From: Bog-756 sp036513075
Lineage (GTDB): Bacteria > Actinomycetota > Acidimicrobiia > Acidimicrobiales > RAAP-2
Assembly (NCBI GenBank): GCA_036513075.1
Contig: DATBZS010000076.1
Location: forward strand, 11,451 to 75,450
DNA length: 64,000 nt
Direction of reading: 5' to 3'
The notes under the pieces are model-generated. The model saw only the letters and a list, made by a program, of their open reading frames with translations, was not told the origin of the DNA and did not search any database. Positions within the stretch are counted from its first letter, which is position 1; each line of letters begins with the position of its first letter. Positions 8,688 to 17,035 of this stretch are shown here, one piece after another. A program made the translations under genes and the position numbers.

Positions 8688-9620
8688 TCAGATGGACCGC
8701 AGCGAACGAATGACCCGGGTGGCACCGAAGAGGGCCACGGTCGTGGCCGCCAGGAGCCATCCCTCGATGACGACGAGCTGCACCGTCACCGGTGACGGAT
8801 GGGTGCCCGGTCGGGTGCCGGCCAGGAACCACGAGGCGCCGTGGGCCATGGCCACCCACCAGACGCCGATCGCCACCGAGGTCACCTCGACGACGGCTGC
8901 CACGTCCACGGCCAGGAAGGCTTCGATCCGTAACGTTGAGCGATCGAGTTCGATACGGCGTGCCGTCCTGATTCCGGCCCACGTCCAGGCCCCGAGCGTG
9001 CCGGCCGTCAGTAACGCCCAGTCCAAGATGGCGAACCCGTAGATCCCGTCGCCCCCGTTGCGCTGGTGGAAGGTCAGATGGTGGGCCCACGCACCGACGT
9101 CGGCGGTGGCCAGTACCGCAACCACGGTGAGCACGGCAGCAGTCACGAACGGGCGGCGGACTGACGACCAGCCCCCGACACGAAGGAACCGCAGCGCAGC
9201 GGGGAGCGCCACGGCCACACCGACCAGCACCAGCAGGGCTCCGACAACGGCGATCGCCATGACGGCGTCGTAGGCCCTGACCGCCACCGGATGGCCCGGG
9301 GACAACACGGCATCGCTGTAGTGCTCAGAGAACTTGGCGAATGCGGCCCCGCCGAGGAGCAGGGCGGCCCACGAGACGAGCACCACCAAGGCACCGACCC
9401 GTACCCGGACCTCGGGGGCGGCCCCGTCGCCGGCCAGACCGGCCGACCGGGCCCGCTGTCGCAGACCGGATGTCGTCATCGAGGCCCGGTAGCGCAACGA
9501 CGGGCGTCGCCCGTCGAGGTCGTCCTCCATCAGGGCCACCAGCTCGGTGCCGTAGCGGTCGCGCCACGCCGGCGGATACCAGCGCAACAGACCGGCCAGA
9601 TCGTCCCGGTCCTCGGTCAT
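8688..9620 (-). CDS. Multi-pass membrane protein with permease-prefix-like N-terminus, PadR-linked
   Basis: 310 residues. The N-terminal cytoplasmic stretch LLRWYPPAWRDRYGTELVALMEDDLDGR is the 'LLRLYPxxWRxRYGxE' prefix typical of actinobacterial membrane proteins paired with PadR regulators. About six hydrophobic segments follow (for example VLVSWAALLLGGAAF and AVVGALLVLVGVAVAL). The start overlaps the padR-like stop by 4 nt, so the two are translationally coupled. The role is unknown; such pairs are thought to be regulator and regulated membrane protein. Confidence 0.75.
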   Translation of the reverse strand: MTEDRDDLAGLLRWYPPAWRDRYGTELVALMEDDLDGRRPSLRYRASMTTSGLRQRARSAGLAGDGAAPEVRVRVGALVVLVSWAALLLGGAAFAKFSEHYSDAVLSPGHPVAVRAYDAVMAIAVVGALLVLVGVAVALPAALRFLRVGGWSSVRRPFVTAAVLTVVAVLATADVGAWAHHLTFHQRNGGDGIYGFAILDWALLTAGTLGAWTWAGIRTARRIELDRSTLRIEAFLAVDVAAVVEVTSVAIGVWWVAMAHGASWFLAGTRPGTHPSPVTVQLVVIEGWLLAATTVALFGATRVIRSLRSI

Positions 9621-9952
9621 GCGAGGCGCGCCGGGGTGAGGCCCAGACGGGTGGCGCCCACGTCGGCGATCCGTCGCATGTCGGAAACGGCATCGGCCAG
9701 CGCGGTCGAACCGGCCGCGGTGATCCGGTAGGGACGGCGCCGGTCCACCGAGGCCAGCGGCTCGATGAGGCCACGCTCCTCCAGACGGGTGATCGCCCCG
9801 TAGAGAGCGCCCGGCCCGAGGTGGACTCCGGCGAAACCCTCGATGTCCTTGGCCAACGCGTGCCCGTGCTTGGGGCCCGAGGCCAAGCTGGTCAGAATCA
9901 GGACGGGCGGATCGTTGGACCGGCGGAGGCCGGACGGTTCGTTGGTGGCCAT
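9617..9952 (-). CDS. PadR family transcriptional regulator
   Basis: 111 residues with the PadR winged helix: LILTSLASGPKHGHALAKDIE, then the recognition/wing region LGPGALYGAITRLEERGLIEPL and RRPYRITAAGSTALAD. PadR proteins are dimeric repressors, often of adjacent membrane or efflux genes and of themselves. The ATG at 9952 has a -10 (TAGATT) 6 nt upstream, overlapping an inverted repeat at 9963-9996, which suggests autoregulation. Confidence 0.9.
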   Translation of the reverse strand: MATNEPSGLRRSNDPPVLILTSLASGPKHGHALAKDIEGFAGVHLGPGALYGAITRLEERGLIEPLASVDRRRPYRITAAGSTALADAVSDMRRIADVGATRLGLTPARLA

Positions 9953-9958
9953 GGGTAC

Positions 9959-9996
9959 AATCTACTACGCATGACGTAGCACCGCAATACGTAGTA
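9959..9996 (-). promoter_or_regulatory. Predicted -10 and inverted-repeat operator of the padR-like operon
   Basis: TAGATT (minus strand 9964-9959) lies 6 nt before the padR-like ATG. Overlapping it is a perfect 7-bp inverted repeat TACTACG (9963-9969) and CGTAGTA (9990-9996), with an extra CGTAG half-site at 9975-9979. Operator position over the -10 fits repression. Confidence 0.5.
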
Positions 9997-10021
9997 CCTA
10001 CGCCGGTGGAAGCTGGCGGGT

Positions 10022-11818
10022 CTACCGTGCCGAGTCGACTGCTTCGACGATGGCGGCGTTGACCTCGTCGTGTGCGGCCACATTCGCCTCGCGGTCAGGT
10101 AAGCGGACCACCACCACCCGGTCGCCCCCGGTCGGGACGATGGCGGCGTCGATGGCTCGGGTCCATCCCGCACCGTCGATCTCGACGACGTCCCACCCGA
10201 ATCCCCGGGCCACGGCGGCCGGATCGGCCGACTGGGGCGTGCCGAACAGACGCTCGAATCGCCCGGTCGGAAGTTGGGTCGCCTGAGGGAGGAACGAGAA
10301 GATCCCTCCTCCCCCGTTGTCGGCCACCACCACGGTCAGCGCCGGCCGGGAGTCGGCCGGCCCGACCAGAGCCGACACGTCGTGCAGGAAGGCCAGGTCG
10401 CCGACGAAGGCCACCGTCGGCCCGGTGGCCATTGCCACGCCCAGGGCCGTCGACACCACGCCGTCGATCCCGTTGGCACCCCGGTTGGCCAGCACCCGCG
10501 GTGGATCGGCACGCGGTGAGCCGAACGCCTCGATATCGCGGACGGGCATGGAGGACGACACGACCAGGGTCCCACCCGCCGGCATGGCCTGGAACAGCCG
10601 GTGGGCAAGCGCCGGCTCGGTGAGCGCGGGCTCGACCTGGGTGCCGAGCCCGCCCAGCCGGGTCCACAGGACCCGATCGGCTCCATCCTGTCGGATTCCC
10701 CAGTCACTGGGCCACGGGGCGATCCCATCGGACCGACCCCCTCCGGGTATCGCCACCGCAGCGGTCAACGCACGGCAGAACGCTGTCGGGTGGCAACGCA
10801 GTACCCGGTCGGCTGAACGTTCGGGATCGGTCCAGCCGTGGGGGTCGACCACGAGCGAGGGGAAGCCGGCCAGGAACGTCGTGACCACCTTGGACACCCA
10901 TCGCTCCCCCAGGTGGAGGACAAGGTGTGGTGGGTGGGACGTCGCGAACTCTGTCGACCGGAGGATCCCGTCGGCCGCAGCGACGACGCCGTTCCCGCGG
11001 CCCCGCAGGCCCGATCGCGGGTCGGCGAGCACCGGCCACCACAGCGCCTCGGCCAGGGCCAGGACGGCGTCGGGGTCACCACATCCGGCGCCGGCCACGA
11101 TCAGTCCCTGACTATGCGGGACGAACGCCCCCGATGCGACGAGCTCCTCGACGAGCTCGGGCGTCGGTGCCGCCACGCCACGATCCACCCGGTGCCACGG
11201 TGCGCCGTCGTCACGTCCGTCAGGGATCACTCCGTATGCGGCGTCGCCGAGGAGCGGCTCCCGGAACGGCAGGTTCAGGTGTACCGGTCCCGGACCGGCC
11301 GGCCCGGTCATCGCCTCGGCGACCGAGCGAGACCCGAGCGACCGCCACGACGACCGCGACGTCTCGTCGGGTACACCGGGGTCGGCGAACCACCTCGGGG
11401 CCCGTCCAAACAGGTGGGTCTGGTCGATGGTCTGGGGCGCGCCCACGTCCCGCAGCTCGGGCGGCCGATCGGCGGTGCACACCAGCATCGGGATCCGTGC
11501 CTGGTCGGCCTCGACCACCGACGGGTGCAGCTCGGCGGCGGCGGTCCCACTGGTCACCACCACCACGGCCGGCCGGCCGCTGGCCATGCCGATGCCGAGC
11601 GCGGTGAAGCCGGCCGAGCGCTCGTCGAGCCGGACGTGCAGGTCGAGGCGCGGCTCGGCGGCCACGGCCAGGGTCAGCGGCGTCGACCGCGACCCAGGGC
11701 AAACTACGGCGTGGCGGATTCCGGCCCGCACCCACTCGTCGACCAGCGTGGAGGCGAAGGCCGCCTGGCGATCGCCATCGCCGATGACGTGGGGGTCGCT
11801 CGGTACGCTCACGGGCAC
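10022..11818 (-). CDS. menD: MenD, SEPHCHC synthase (menaquinone biosynthesis)
   Basis: 598 residues, ThDP-dependent 2-succinyl-5-enolpyruvyl-6-hydroxy-3-cyclohexene-1-carboxylate synthase. It condenses 2-oxoglutarate-derived succinic semialdehyde with isochorismate. The N-terminal Pyr domain has the MenD signature VVCPGSRSTPLTLA and LDERSAGFTALGIGMAS, with VTSGTAAAELHPSVVEA after it. The C-terminal PP domain has NRGANGIDGVVSTALG and the metal-binding VFVGD/ADNGGGGIFSF region (here FVGDLAFLHD and VVVADNGGGGIFSF). GTG start at 11818; the only nearby alternative is GTG 11812. The divergent menH-like ATG is 5 bp away. Confidence 0.95.
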   Translation of the reverse strand: MPVSVPSDPHVIGDGDRQAAFASTLVDEWVRAGIRHAVVCPGSRSTPLTLAVAAEPRLDLHVRLDERSAGFTALGIGMASGRPAVVVVTSGTAAAELHPSVVEADQARIPMLVCTADRPPELRDVGAPQTIDQTHLFGRAPRWFADPGVPDETSRSSWRSLGSRSVAEAMTGPAGPGPVHLNLPFREPLLGDAAYGVIPDGRDDGAPWHRVDRGVAAPTPELVEELVASGAFVPHSQGLIVAGAGCGDPDAVLALAEALWWPVLADPRSGLRGRGNGVVAAADGILRSTEFATSHPPHLVLHLGERWVSKVVTTFLAGFPSLVVDPHGWTDPERSADRVLRCHPTAFCRALTAAVAIPGGGRSDGIAPWPSDWGIRQDGADRVLWTRLGGLGTQVEPALTEPALAHRLFQAMPAGGTLVVSSSMPVRDIEAFGSPRADPPRVLANRGANGIDGVVSTALGVAMATGPTVAFVGDLAFLHDVSALVGPADSRPALTVVVADNGGGGIFSFLPQATQLPTGRFERLFGTPQSADPAAVARGFGWDVVEIDGAGWTRAIDAAIVPTGGDRVVVVRLPDREANVAAHDEVNAAIVEAVDSAR

Positions 11819-11823
11819 CGCCT

Positions 11824-12612
11824 ATGCCCACACCTGCGCTGCACACCGTGATCCGGGGCGAGGGGCCCCGCCTGGTACTGGCCCACGGCTTCACCCAGTC
11901 GGCCCGACTCTGGGGCGGATTGGACGACGACCTGACCGACGACCATCAGCTGGTCCTGGTGGACCTCCCCGGCCATGGGGGCTCTTCGGACATCCACGCC
12001 GACCTCGTCACCGGGGCCCTGCTCCTCGGCCAGGCGGGTGGGGTGGGCGACTACCTCGGCTACTCGATGGGCGCCCGGTTCTGCCTGCACCTGGCGCTGG
12101 CCCGCCCCGGACTGGTCAGCCGACTGGTCCTGGTCTCGGGAACAGCCGGCATCGAGGACGCCGGCGAGCGAGCCGAGCGGAGGCGGTCCGACGAGGCCCT
12201 GGCCGAGCGTCTCGACCCGGTCGGTGGCGGACCGCCCGAGGACACGGTGGCCACCTTCGTCGACCGCTGGGTGGCCAATCCGATGTTCGGCGAAGTGCCC
12301 GAAGCGGCCAACGGCCTCGACGAGCGCAAGCGCAGCAGGGCGACCGGCCTCGCCTCGAGTCTGCGGCAGGCCGGTACCGGCATCCAGGAATCGCTGTGGC
12401 ATCGACTGGGCGAGTTGGACATGCCCGTGCTGGTGGTGGCGGGCGCCCGCGATGCAAAGTTCACCGACCTGGGTCGTCGCCTGGTCGACGGTATCGGTGG
12501 AAACGCCTCGATGGTGGTCATCGAAGGTGCCTTTCACGCGCCCCATCTCCAGCAACCCCATCAGGTGGCCGGTGCGGTGCGGAGGTTCCTGTCGACGACC
12601 GGCCACGACTGA
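11824..12612 (+). CDS. menH: MenH-like alpha/beta hydrolase (SHCHC synthase candidate)
   Basis: 262 residues, alpha/beta-hydrolase fold. The oxyanion region is LAHGFTQSARLW, the nucleophile elbow GYSMGARFCLHLA carries the Ser, the acid lies near VVAGARDAKF, and the catalytic His is in EGAFHAPHLQQP. Placement head-to-head with menD, and the MenH-like LDLPGHG and GYSMGAR motifs, support 2-succinyl-6-hydroxy-2,4-cyclohexadiene-1-carboxylate synthase (pyruvate elimination after MenD). A related hydrolase is possible, so the symbol is by context. Convergent with menA. Confidence 0.82.
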   Translation: MPTPALHTVIRGEGPRLVLAHGFTQSARLWGGLDDDLTDDHQLVLVDLPGHGGSSDIHADLVTGALLLGQAGGVGDYLGYSMGARFCLHLALARPGLVSRLVLVSGTAGIEDAGERAERRRSDEALAERLDPVGGGPPEDTVATFVDRWVANPMFGEVPEAANGLDERKRSRATGLASSLRQAGTGIQESLWHRLGELDMPVLVVAGARDAKFTDLGRRLVDGIGGNASMVVIEGAFHAPHLQQPHQVAGAVRRFLSTTGHD

Positions 12613-12656
12613 CCGTGGCCTGGCGGTCCTCGGGACGGCGGCCGACGGGACGCCCG

Positions 12657-13790
12657 TCAACCGACCAGACCCGCCGGAAGTGCGGGAACCGATGCCAGGA
12701 CCGGCAACGTCAGCCACAGGGCCAGGGCCAGGGTCGCCCCGAACGCCAGTTGCAGGCGTCCGGTGGCGGCGAGCACCGGCAGGAGGGCCCGGCCTTCGGC
12801 GTCGCCGAGGGCGAGACGTACCGGGGCCACAGCGAGGGGTGTGGCCAGCAATGGCAGGAACATCCACACGGGCCACGACGTGCGGATGGAGCAGGTCACG
12901 GCGAGCAGTCCCCACATGACCACCCCGACGAACGGAAGTGCCACGCATGCCACGTAGCACCAGCCGGCCCGACGCCGACCGATCCGCACGGCCAGAGTCT
13001 TCTTGCCGCTCTCGGTGTCGGTGGTGATGTCGCGGAGGTTGTTGGCCAGCAGCAGCGCGGTGGCCAGTAGGCCGACCATGACTGCGGCCACCCATACCTG
13101 CCATCGATCGAGCTGCAGGGTCTCGACGTAGAAGGTGCCGACCGTCGCCACCAGGCCGAAGAAGACGAATACGAAGACCTCGCCGAGTCCGGCATAGCCG
13201 TAGGGGCGGGGACCGCCCGTGTAGGACCACCCGGCCAGAATGCAGGCGGCCCCGACGAGGAGGATCCACCACGACGTCGCCCAGGCCAGTGCCAGGCCGG
13301 CCACGGCGGCTACGCCAAAGGCCCCAAAGGCGGCGCGCTTGACCGCCGATGGTGAGGCCAGACCGGTGGCCGTGAGCCTCACCGGACCGACCCGGACGTC
13401 GTCGGTCCCGCGGATGCCGTCGGAGTAGTCGTTGGCGTAGTTGGTACCGATCTGGATGGCGAGCGCGACCACCAGCGCGCCGAGCGCCCGCCACCAGAAC
13501 CCCGCCGGGCTCCCCTGCGGGAAGTGGACGATCACCGTCGAGGCGTAGGCCGAGGCCCCCGACTTCGCCGTTGTCACCGTGACGCCCTTGCCCAGGGCAA
13601 GGTCCACGCTGTGGCCTGGGTTCAGGAACCGAGCCACCACGACTCCCACATGGTGCAGCGGGTGGGCCACCGCCGTGCCGACCACCACGGGCACCAGTGC
13701 GGCCGGCAGCGTCCGGGGCCGCGCTCCGAGCCACCACTTGCGCACGGGCCCGGGTGTGGGCGGCGGGCCGGCCGGCCCCGATGCCGTCAC
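12657..13790 (-). CDS. menA: MenA, 1,4-dihydroxy-2-naphthoate polyprenyltransferase
   Basis: 377 residues, UbiA-superfamily membrane prenyltransferase that attaches the isoprenoid tail to DHNA. N-terminus WLGARPRTLPAALVPVVVGTA is typical of MenA. The first Asp-rich motif is NYANDYSDGIRGTDD, the second NNLRDITTDTESGKKTL. Eight or nine hydrophobic segments are visible. At about 290-310 residues other MenA proteins are shorter: the excess is an insert of about 45-50 residues between TM1 and TM2 (residues about 44-95). Start overlaps the menB stop by 4 nt. Confidence 0.93.
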   Translation of the reverse strand: MTASGPAGPPPTPGPVRKWWLGARPRTLPAALVPVVVGTAVAHPLHHVGVVVARFLNPGHSVDLALGKGVTVTTAKSGASAYASTVIVHFPQGSPAGFWWRALGALVVALAIQIGTNYANDYSDGIRGTDDVRVGPVRLTATGLASPSAVKRAAFGAFGVAAVAGLALAWATSWWILLVGAACILAGWSYTGGPRPYGYAGLGEVFVFVFFGLVATVGTFYVETLQLDRWQVWVAAVMVGLLATALLLANNLRDITTDTESGKKTLAVRIGRRRAGWCYVACVALPFVGVVMWGLLAVTCSIRTSWPVWMFLPLLATPLAVAPVRLALGDAEGRALLPVLAATGRLQLAFGATLALALWLTLPVLASVPALPAGLVG

Positions 13791-14728
13791 GGTCGACGGG
13801 GGAAGCGGCCGAAGTCGGGCGGGCGGCCCTCCTGGAAGGCGTTGCGGCCCTCCTGGCCCTCCTCGCTCATGTAGAAGAGCATGGTGGCGTCACCGGCGAA
13901 CTGCTGCAGGCCCGCCAGGCCGTCGTCGGCGGCATGCAACCCGCCCTTCAGCATGCGCAGGGCCAGAGGCGACAACGACAACATCTGCCGGCACCAGGCA
14001 ACTGTCTCGGCCTCGAGGTCGGCCAGCGGCACCACCTCGTTCACCAGCCCCCACGACTTGGCCGTGTCGGCGTCGTACTGCCGGCAGAGGAACCACACCT
14101 CCTTGGCGCGCTTCAGCCCGATCGTCCGGGCCAGCAGGCTGGCGCCGTAGCCGCCGTCGAAGCTGCCCACCTTCGGACCTGTCTGGCCGAACCGGGCGTT
14201 GTCGGCGGCGATCGTCAGGTCGCACACCAGGTGGAGGATGTGCCCGCCGCCGATGGCGTAGCCGGCCACCATGGCCACCACCGGTTTCGGCATGCGTCGG
14301 ATCTGGATCTGGAGGTCCAGCACGTTGAGCCGTCCGATGCCCTGTCGGGCCACCGCGTCGTCGCCGATATAGCCGTCGTCGCCCCGTATCTTCTGGTCGC
14401 CGCCCGAGCAGAACGCGTCCGGTCCTTGGCCGGTCAGGATGATGGCACCGACCGACGGGTCGTCCCGGGACACGTTGAAGGCGTCACTCAGCTCGAACAG
14501 GGTCTGGGGACGGAAGGCGTTGCGGACCTCGGGGCGGCAGATGGTGAGTTTGGCGATCCCGTCGGCCACATCCATGCGGATGTCCCGGTAGTCGCCGCGG
14601 GGTTCCCACGCCGGCAACGGCAGCTCGCGGAACCGGTCGACCGGGTCGATCGGCGGGCCGGTGACGACCGTCTCCACCTGGGGCTCCTCCGCTCCGGTGC
14701 CGCCTCCATCGTGCTCGGATGCAACCAT
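13787..14728 (-). CDS. menB: MenB, 1,4-dihydroxy-2-naphthoyl-CoA synthase
   Basis: About 313 residues, crotonase superfamily. It closes the second ring of o-succinylbenzoyl-CoA. Signature parts are ITLTICRPEVRNAFRP-like (here KLTICRPEVRNAFRP), the oxyanion-hole FCSGGDQKIRG typical of MenB, GYAIGGGHILHLVCDLTIAAD, and KVGSFDGGYGASLLAR with the conserved Asp/Gly/Tyr. The C-terminal KEGRxAFxEKRxPDF motif appears as GRNAFQEGRPPDFGRFPRRP. ATG 14728 has AGGAG 11 nt upstream; a GTG at 14740 is possible. Coupled to menA and divergent from menE. Confidence 0.95.
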   Translation of the reverse strand: MVASEHDGGGTGAEEPQVETVVTGPPIDPVDRFRELPLPAWEPRGDYRDIRMDVADGIAKLTICRPEVRNAFRPQTLFELSDAFNVSRDDPSVGAIILTGQGPDAFCSGGDQKIRGDDGYIGDDAVARQGIGRLNVLDLQIQIRRMPKPVVAMVAGYAIGGGHILHLVCDLTIAADNARFGQTGPKVGSFDGGYGASLLARTIGLKRAKEVWFLCRQYDADTAKSWGLVNEVVPLADLEAETVAWCRQMLSLSPLALRMLKGGLHAADDGLAGLQQFAGDATMLFYMSEEGQEGRNAFQEGRPPDFGRFPRRP

Positions 14729-14768
14729 TCGACCATTCACTCCTAGAGTCGCTACTCGTACGGTCGCC

Positions 14769-14774
14769 TAGGCT
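14769..14774 (+). promoter_or_regulatory. Predicted -10 element, leaderless start of menE
   Basis: TAGGCT, 6 nt upstream of the menE ATG at 14781. No Shine-Dalgarno precedes that start. Confidence 0.45.
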
Positions 14775-14780
14775 ACCCGC

Positions 14781-15908
14781 ATGGGTGAGTTGGTAGCGCT
14801 CGACCTGCCGGCCGGCCCGGCGTTCGTGGACGCCATGCGGGCTGTCTGGGACGCCGGAGATGCCGTCCTGCCGATCGACCCCCGGCTCCCCCGACCGGCA
14901 ACCGACCGCCTGCTCGACGCCCTCCGGCCGGCACGGGTCGTCACCTCCGGCGACAGCCACGAGCTGCCGGGCGGGATCGCCACCGAACCCGGAGACGCGC
15001 TGGTCATCGCCACCAGTGGCACCACCGGCGAGCCCAAGGGGGTCGTCCACACCCACGCCTCGGTGACCGCCTCGGCCGTCGCCACTTCGGCCGGCCTCGA
15101 CGTCGACCCGGACCGCGACCGCTGGGTGGCCTGTCTGCCTCTGGCCCACATCGGTGGCCTGTCAGTCGTCACCCGCTCCATGGTGACCGGCACGCCCTGC
15201 ACCGTCCTCGAGCGGTTCGACGCCACCACCGTCGAGGATGAGGCCCGACGGGGCGCCACACTCATTTCGCTGGTGGCCACCGCGCTCGGCCGATGCGAGG
15301 TCTCGGGGTACCGCGCTGTGCTGTTGGGCGGTGCGGCACCGCCGACCGCGCTCCCCGCGAACGTCGTCACCACCTACGGCATGACCGAGACGGGTTCCGG
15401 CTGCGTCTACGACGGCCAGCCACTCGACGGGGTCGAACTCCGCATCGGAGACGGCACGCTCGGTGGGACCGGTGAAGTGCTGGTGCGGGGCCCGATGCTG
15501 CTGCGTGCCTACCGCGACGGGTCCGATCCCCGGCTGCCCGGGGGCTGGCTCCCGACCGGCGATGGGGGGCGGATCGAGCCCGACGGCACCCTGGTGGTCT
15601 TCGGTCGCATGGCCGAGGTGGTCGTCACCGGGGCCGAGAAGGTGTGGCCCGGACCGGTGGAGGACGTCCTCGCCACGCTCTCGTCGGTGGCCGAGGTGGC
15701 GGTGTGGAAGCGACCCGACCCCGAGTGGGGTGAGCGGGTAGTGGCCTGGGTGGTGCTCCGCCCCGGCGCTGAGGCGCCGGCCCTCGACGAGATGAGGGCC
15801 AAGGTGGCGTCACTGGTCGCCCCCTATGCCGCCCCGCGCGAGCTCGTGGTGGTCGACGCCCTCCCGAAGACAGCGGGCGGCAAGGTCCGTCGGGTCGACC
15901 TGACCTGA
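14781..15908 (+). CDS. menE: MenE, o-succinylbenzoate-CoA ligase
   Basis: 375 residues, a compact ANL-superfamily ligase. AMP-binding P-loop VIATSGTTGEPKGVVHTH, then the LPLAHIGGL block, YGMTETGSG (A5-like), DGGRIEPDGTLVVFGRMAEVV hinge, and the C-terminal catalytic Lys region PKTAGGKVRRVDL. Short actinobacterial MenE proteins lack much of the usual N-terminus, as here. It activates o-succinylbenzoate for MenB, whose gene is divergent. Convergent with the SDR gene. Confidence 0.9.
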   Translation: MGELVALDLPAGPAFVDAMRAVWDAGDAVLPIDPRLPRPATDRLLDALRPARVVTSGDSHELPGGIATEPGDALVIATSGTTGEPKGVVHTHASVTASAVATSAGLDVDPDRDRWVACLPLAHIGGLSVVTRSMVTGTPCTVLERFDATTVEDEARRGATLISLVATALGRCEVSGYRAVLLGGAAPPTALPANVVTTYGMTETGSGCVYDGQPLDGVELRIGDGTLGGTGEVLVRGPMLLRAYRDGSDPRLPGGWLPTGDGGRIEPDGTLVVFGRMAEVVVTGAEKVWPGPVEDVLATLSSVAEVAVWKRPDPEWGERVVAWVVLRPGAEAPALDEMRAKVASLVAPYAAPRELVVVDALPKTAGGKVRRVDLT

Positions 15909-15944
15909 CCGGCCGATCCCGACCTGGGGACTCCCGGATTCGGA

Positions 15945-16724
15945 TCAGGAGAGCGAGCCACTGGCGATGCAGAGGGACCCGCCGTCGATGACCAGTGTCT
16001 CTCCGGTGATCCACGAGGCGGCATCCGTGCACAGGAACAGCGCGGCGTTGGCGATGTCCTCAGGGTTGCCGAGTCGCCGGCTGGGTAGACGTTTGGCGAT
16101 CCTCTCTTCGCCCGGCTCCCACAGGGCCTTGGCCAACTGGGTCTTGACCAGGCCCGGAGCGATGGCATTGACCCGGACCGCCGGTCCGAGTTCGCCGGCC
16201 AGCTGGGACGTCAGGTGGATGACGGCGGCCTTGGTCACGTTGTACCAACCGATACCGCCCTCGACCGCCATGCCGCCGATGGAGGCGATATTGAGCACCA
16301 CGCCACCGTGGTCGGCCATGCCGGCCCGCCAGGCGGCCTGGGTCCACTCGAGATAGCCGGACTGGTTGACCCGCACCGTCTTGTCGGCCCGGCCCCGGTC
16401 GATCTCGATGATCGGGCCGTAATACGGGTTGGTGGCGGCGTTGTTGACCAGAATGTCGACGCTGCCGAACCGGTCGACCGTGGCGGCCATGCAATCCTCC
16501 GCCTGGTCGGGGTCACCGGCGTTGGCCACGCTCCAGGCCACCTCGCCCGCGCGCCCGCCGAGCTGAGATCGGATCTCGGTAGCTGACGCCTCGAGCCCCT
16601 CGGCGCTCCGGGACGAGATCATCACCGAGGCGCCGGCATCGGCAAACGCCCGGGCGATGGCCTGGCCGATCCCCCGCGATCCTCCGGTCACCAATGCCGT
16701 CTTGCCATCCAGCCGTAGTTCCAT
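15945..16724 (-). CDS. Short-chain dehydrogenase/reductase
   Basis: 259 residues, classical SDR. NAD(P) site TGGSRGIGQAIA at the N-terminus, NNAATN structural motif (VNNAATNPYYG), catalytic Ser in NIASIGG, and YxxxK as GWYNVTKAAV. The C-terminal SWITGETLVIDGG motif is complete. The RSR after the first strand-helix (SSRSAEG) favours NADP. Substrate unknown. The frame runs on upstream to 17693 without SDR character; start 16724 is set by the family N-terminus and by a -10 (TACCAT) 8 nt upstream. Confidence 0.93.
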   Translation of the reverse strand: MELRLDGKTALVTGGSRGIGQAIARAFADAGASVMISSRSAEGLEASATEIRSQLGGRAGEVAWSVANAGDPDQAEDCMAATVDRFGSVDILVNNAATNPYYGPIIEIDRGRADKTVRVNQSGYLEWTQAAWRAGMADHGGVVLNIASIGGMAVEGGIGWYNVTKAAVIHLTSQLAGELGPAVRVNAIAPGLVKTQLAKALWEPGEERIAKRLPSRRLGNPEDIANAALFLCTDAASWITGETLVIDGGSLCIASGSLS

Positions 16725-16732
16725 GGGCGGAC

Positions 16733-16738
16733 ATGGTA
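16733..16738 (-). promoter_or_regulatory. Predicted -10 element of the SDR gene
   Basis: TACCAT on the minus strand, 8 nt before the ATG at 16724; leaderless or nearly so. Confidence 0.4.
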
Positions 16739-16789
16739 GCGACCGGCCGGCGAAACCCCCGGTGCTGCCGCAGTCCTGCACCAGGTCGC

Positions 16790-16795
16790 TACCCT
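16790..16795 (+). promoter_or_regulatory. Predicted -10 element, leaderless start at 16802
   Basis: TACCCT, 6 nt upstream of the GTG at 16802. Confidence 0.35.
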
Positions 16796-16801
16796 GACGT
16801 C

Positions 16802-16993
16802 GTGGACGCTGCCGGACACCGGTACTGGCTGCAGACCTCGGCCGCCGAGGGTGTGGCCCGGGCATACGGCGCGGCCGGCGACCTCGACCGACGCGACGCC
16901 TGGTGCGCCATCGCCTGCGGGTTGGCCAAGGTGATCGGCAACAACGAGGAACGGGCACCGCACGGTGAACGAGCTCAGCGGGGTCCGCAGTGA
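16802..16993 (+). CDS. Small hypothetical protein (63 aa)
   Basis: 63 residues from GTG 16802. A helical, Ala-rich centre (AAEGVARAYGAAGDLDRRD followed by WCAIACGLAKVIGNN) and a charged tail. I see no recognised domain. Support comes from gene-like codon use and a leaderless-type -10. It sits alone between the divergent SDR gene and the convergent lipoprotein gene, so it could be spurious. Confidence 0.4.
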   Translation: MDAAGHRYWLQTSAAEGVARAYGAAGDLDRRDAWCAIACGLAKVIGNNEERAPHGERAQRGPQ

Positions 16994-17035
16994 TGACCGC
17001 GGTGGGAGGAGATACTGCCCTGACCGGACGCTCCA

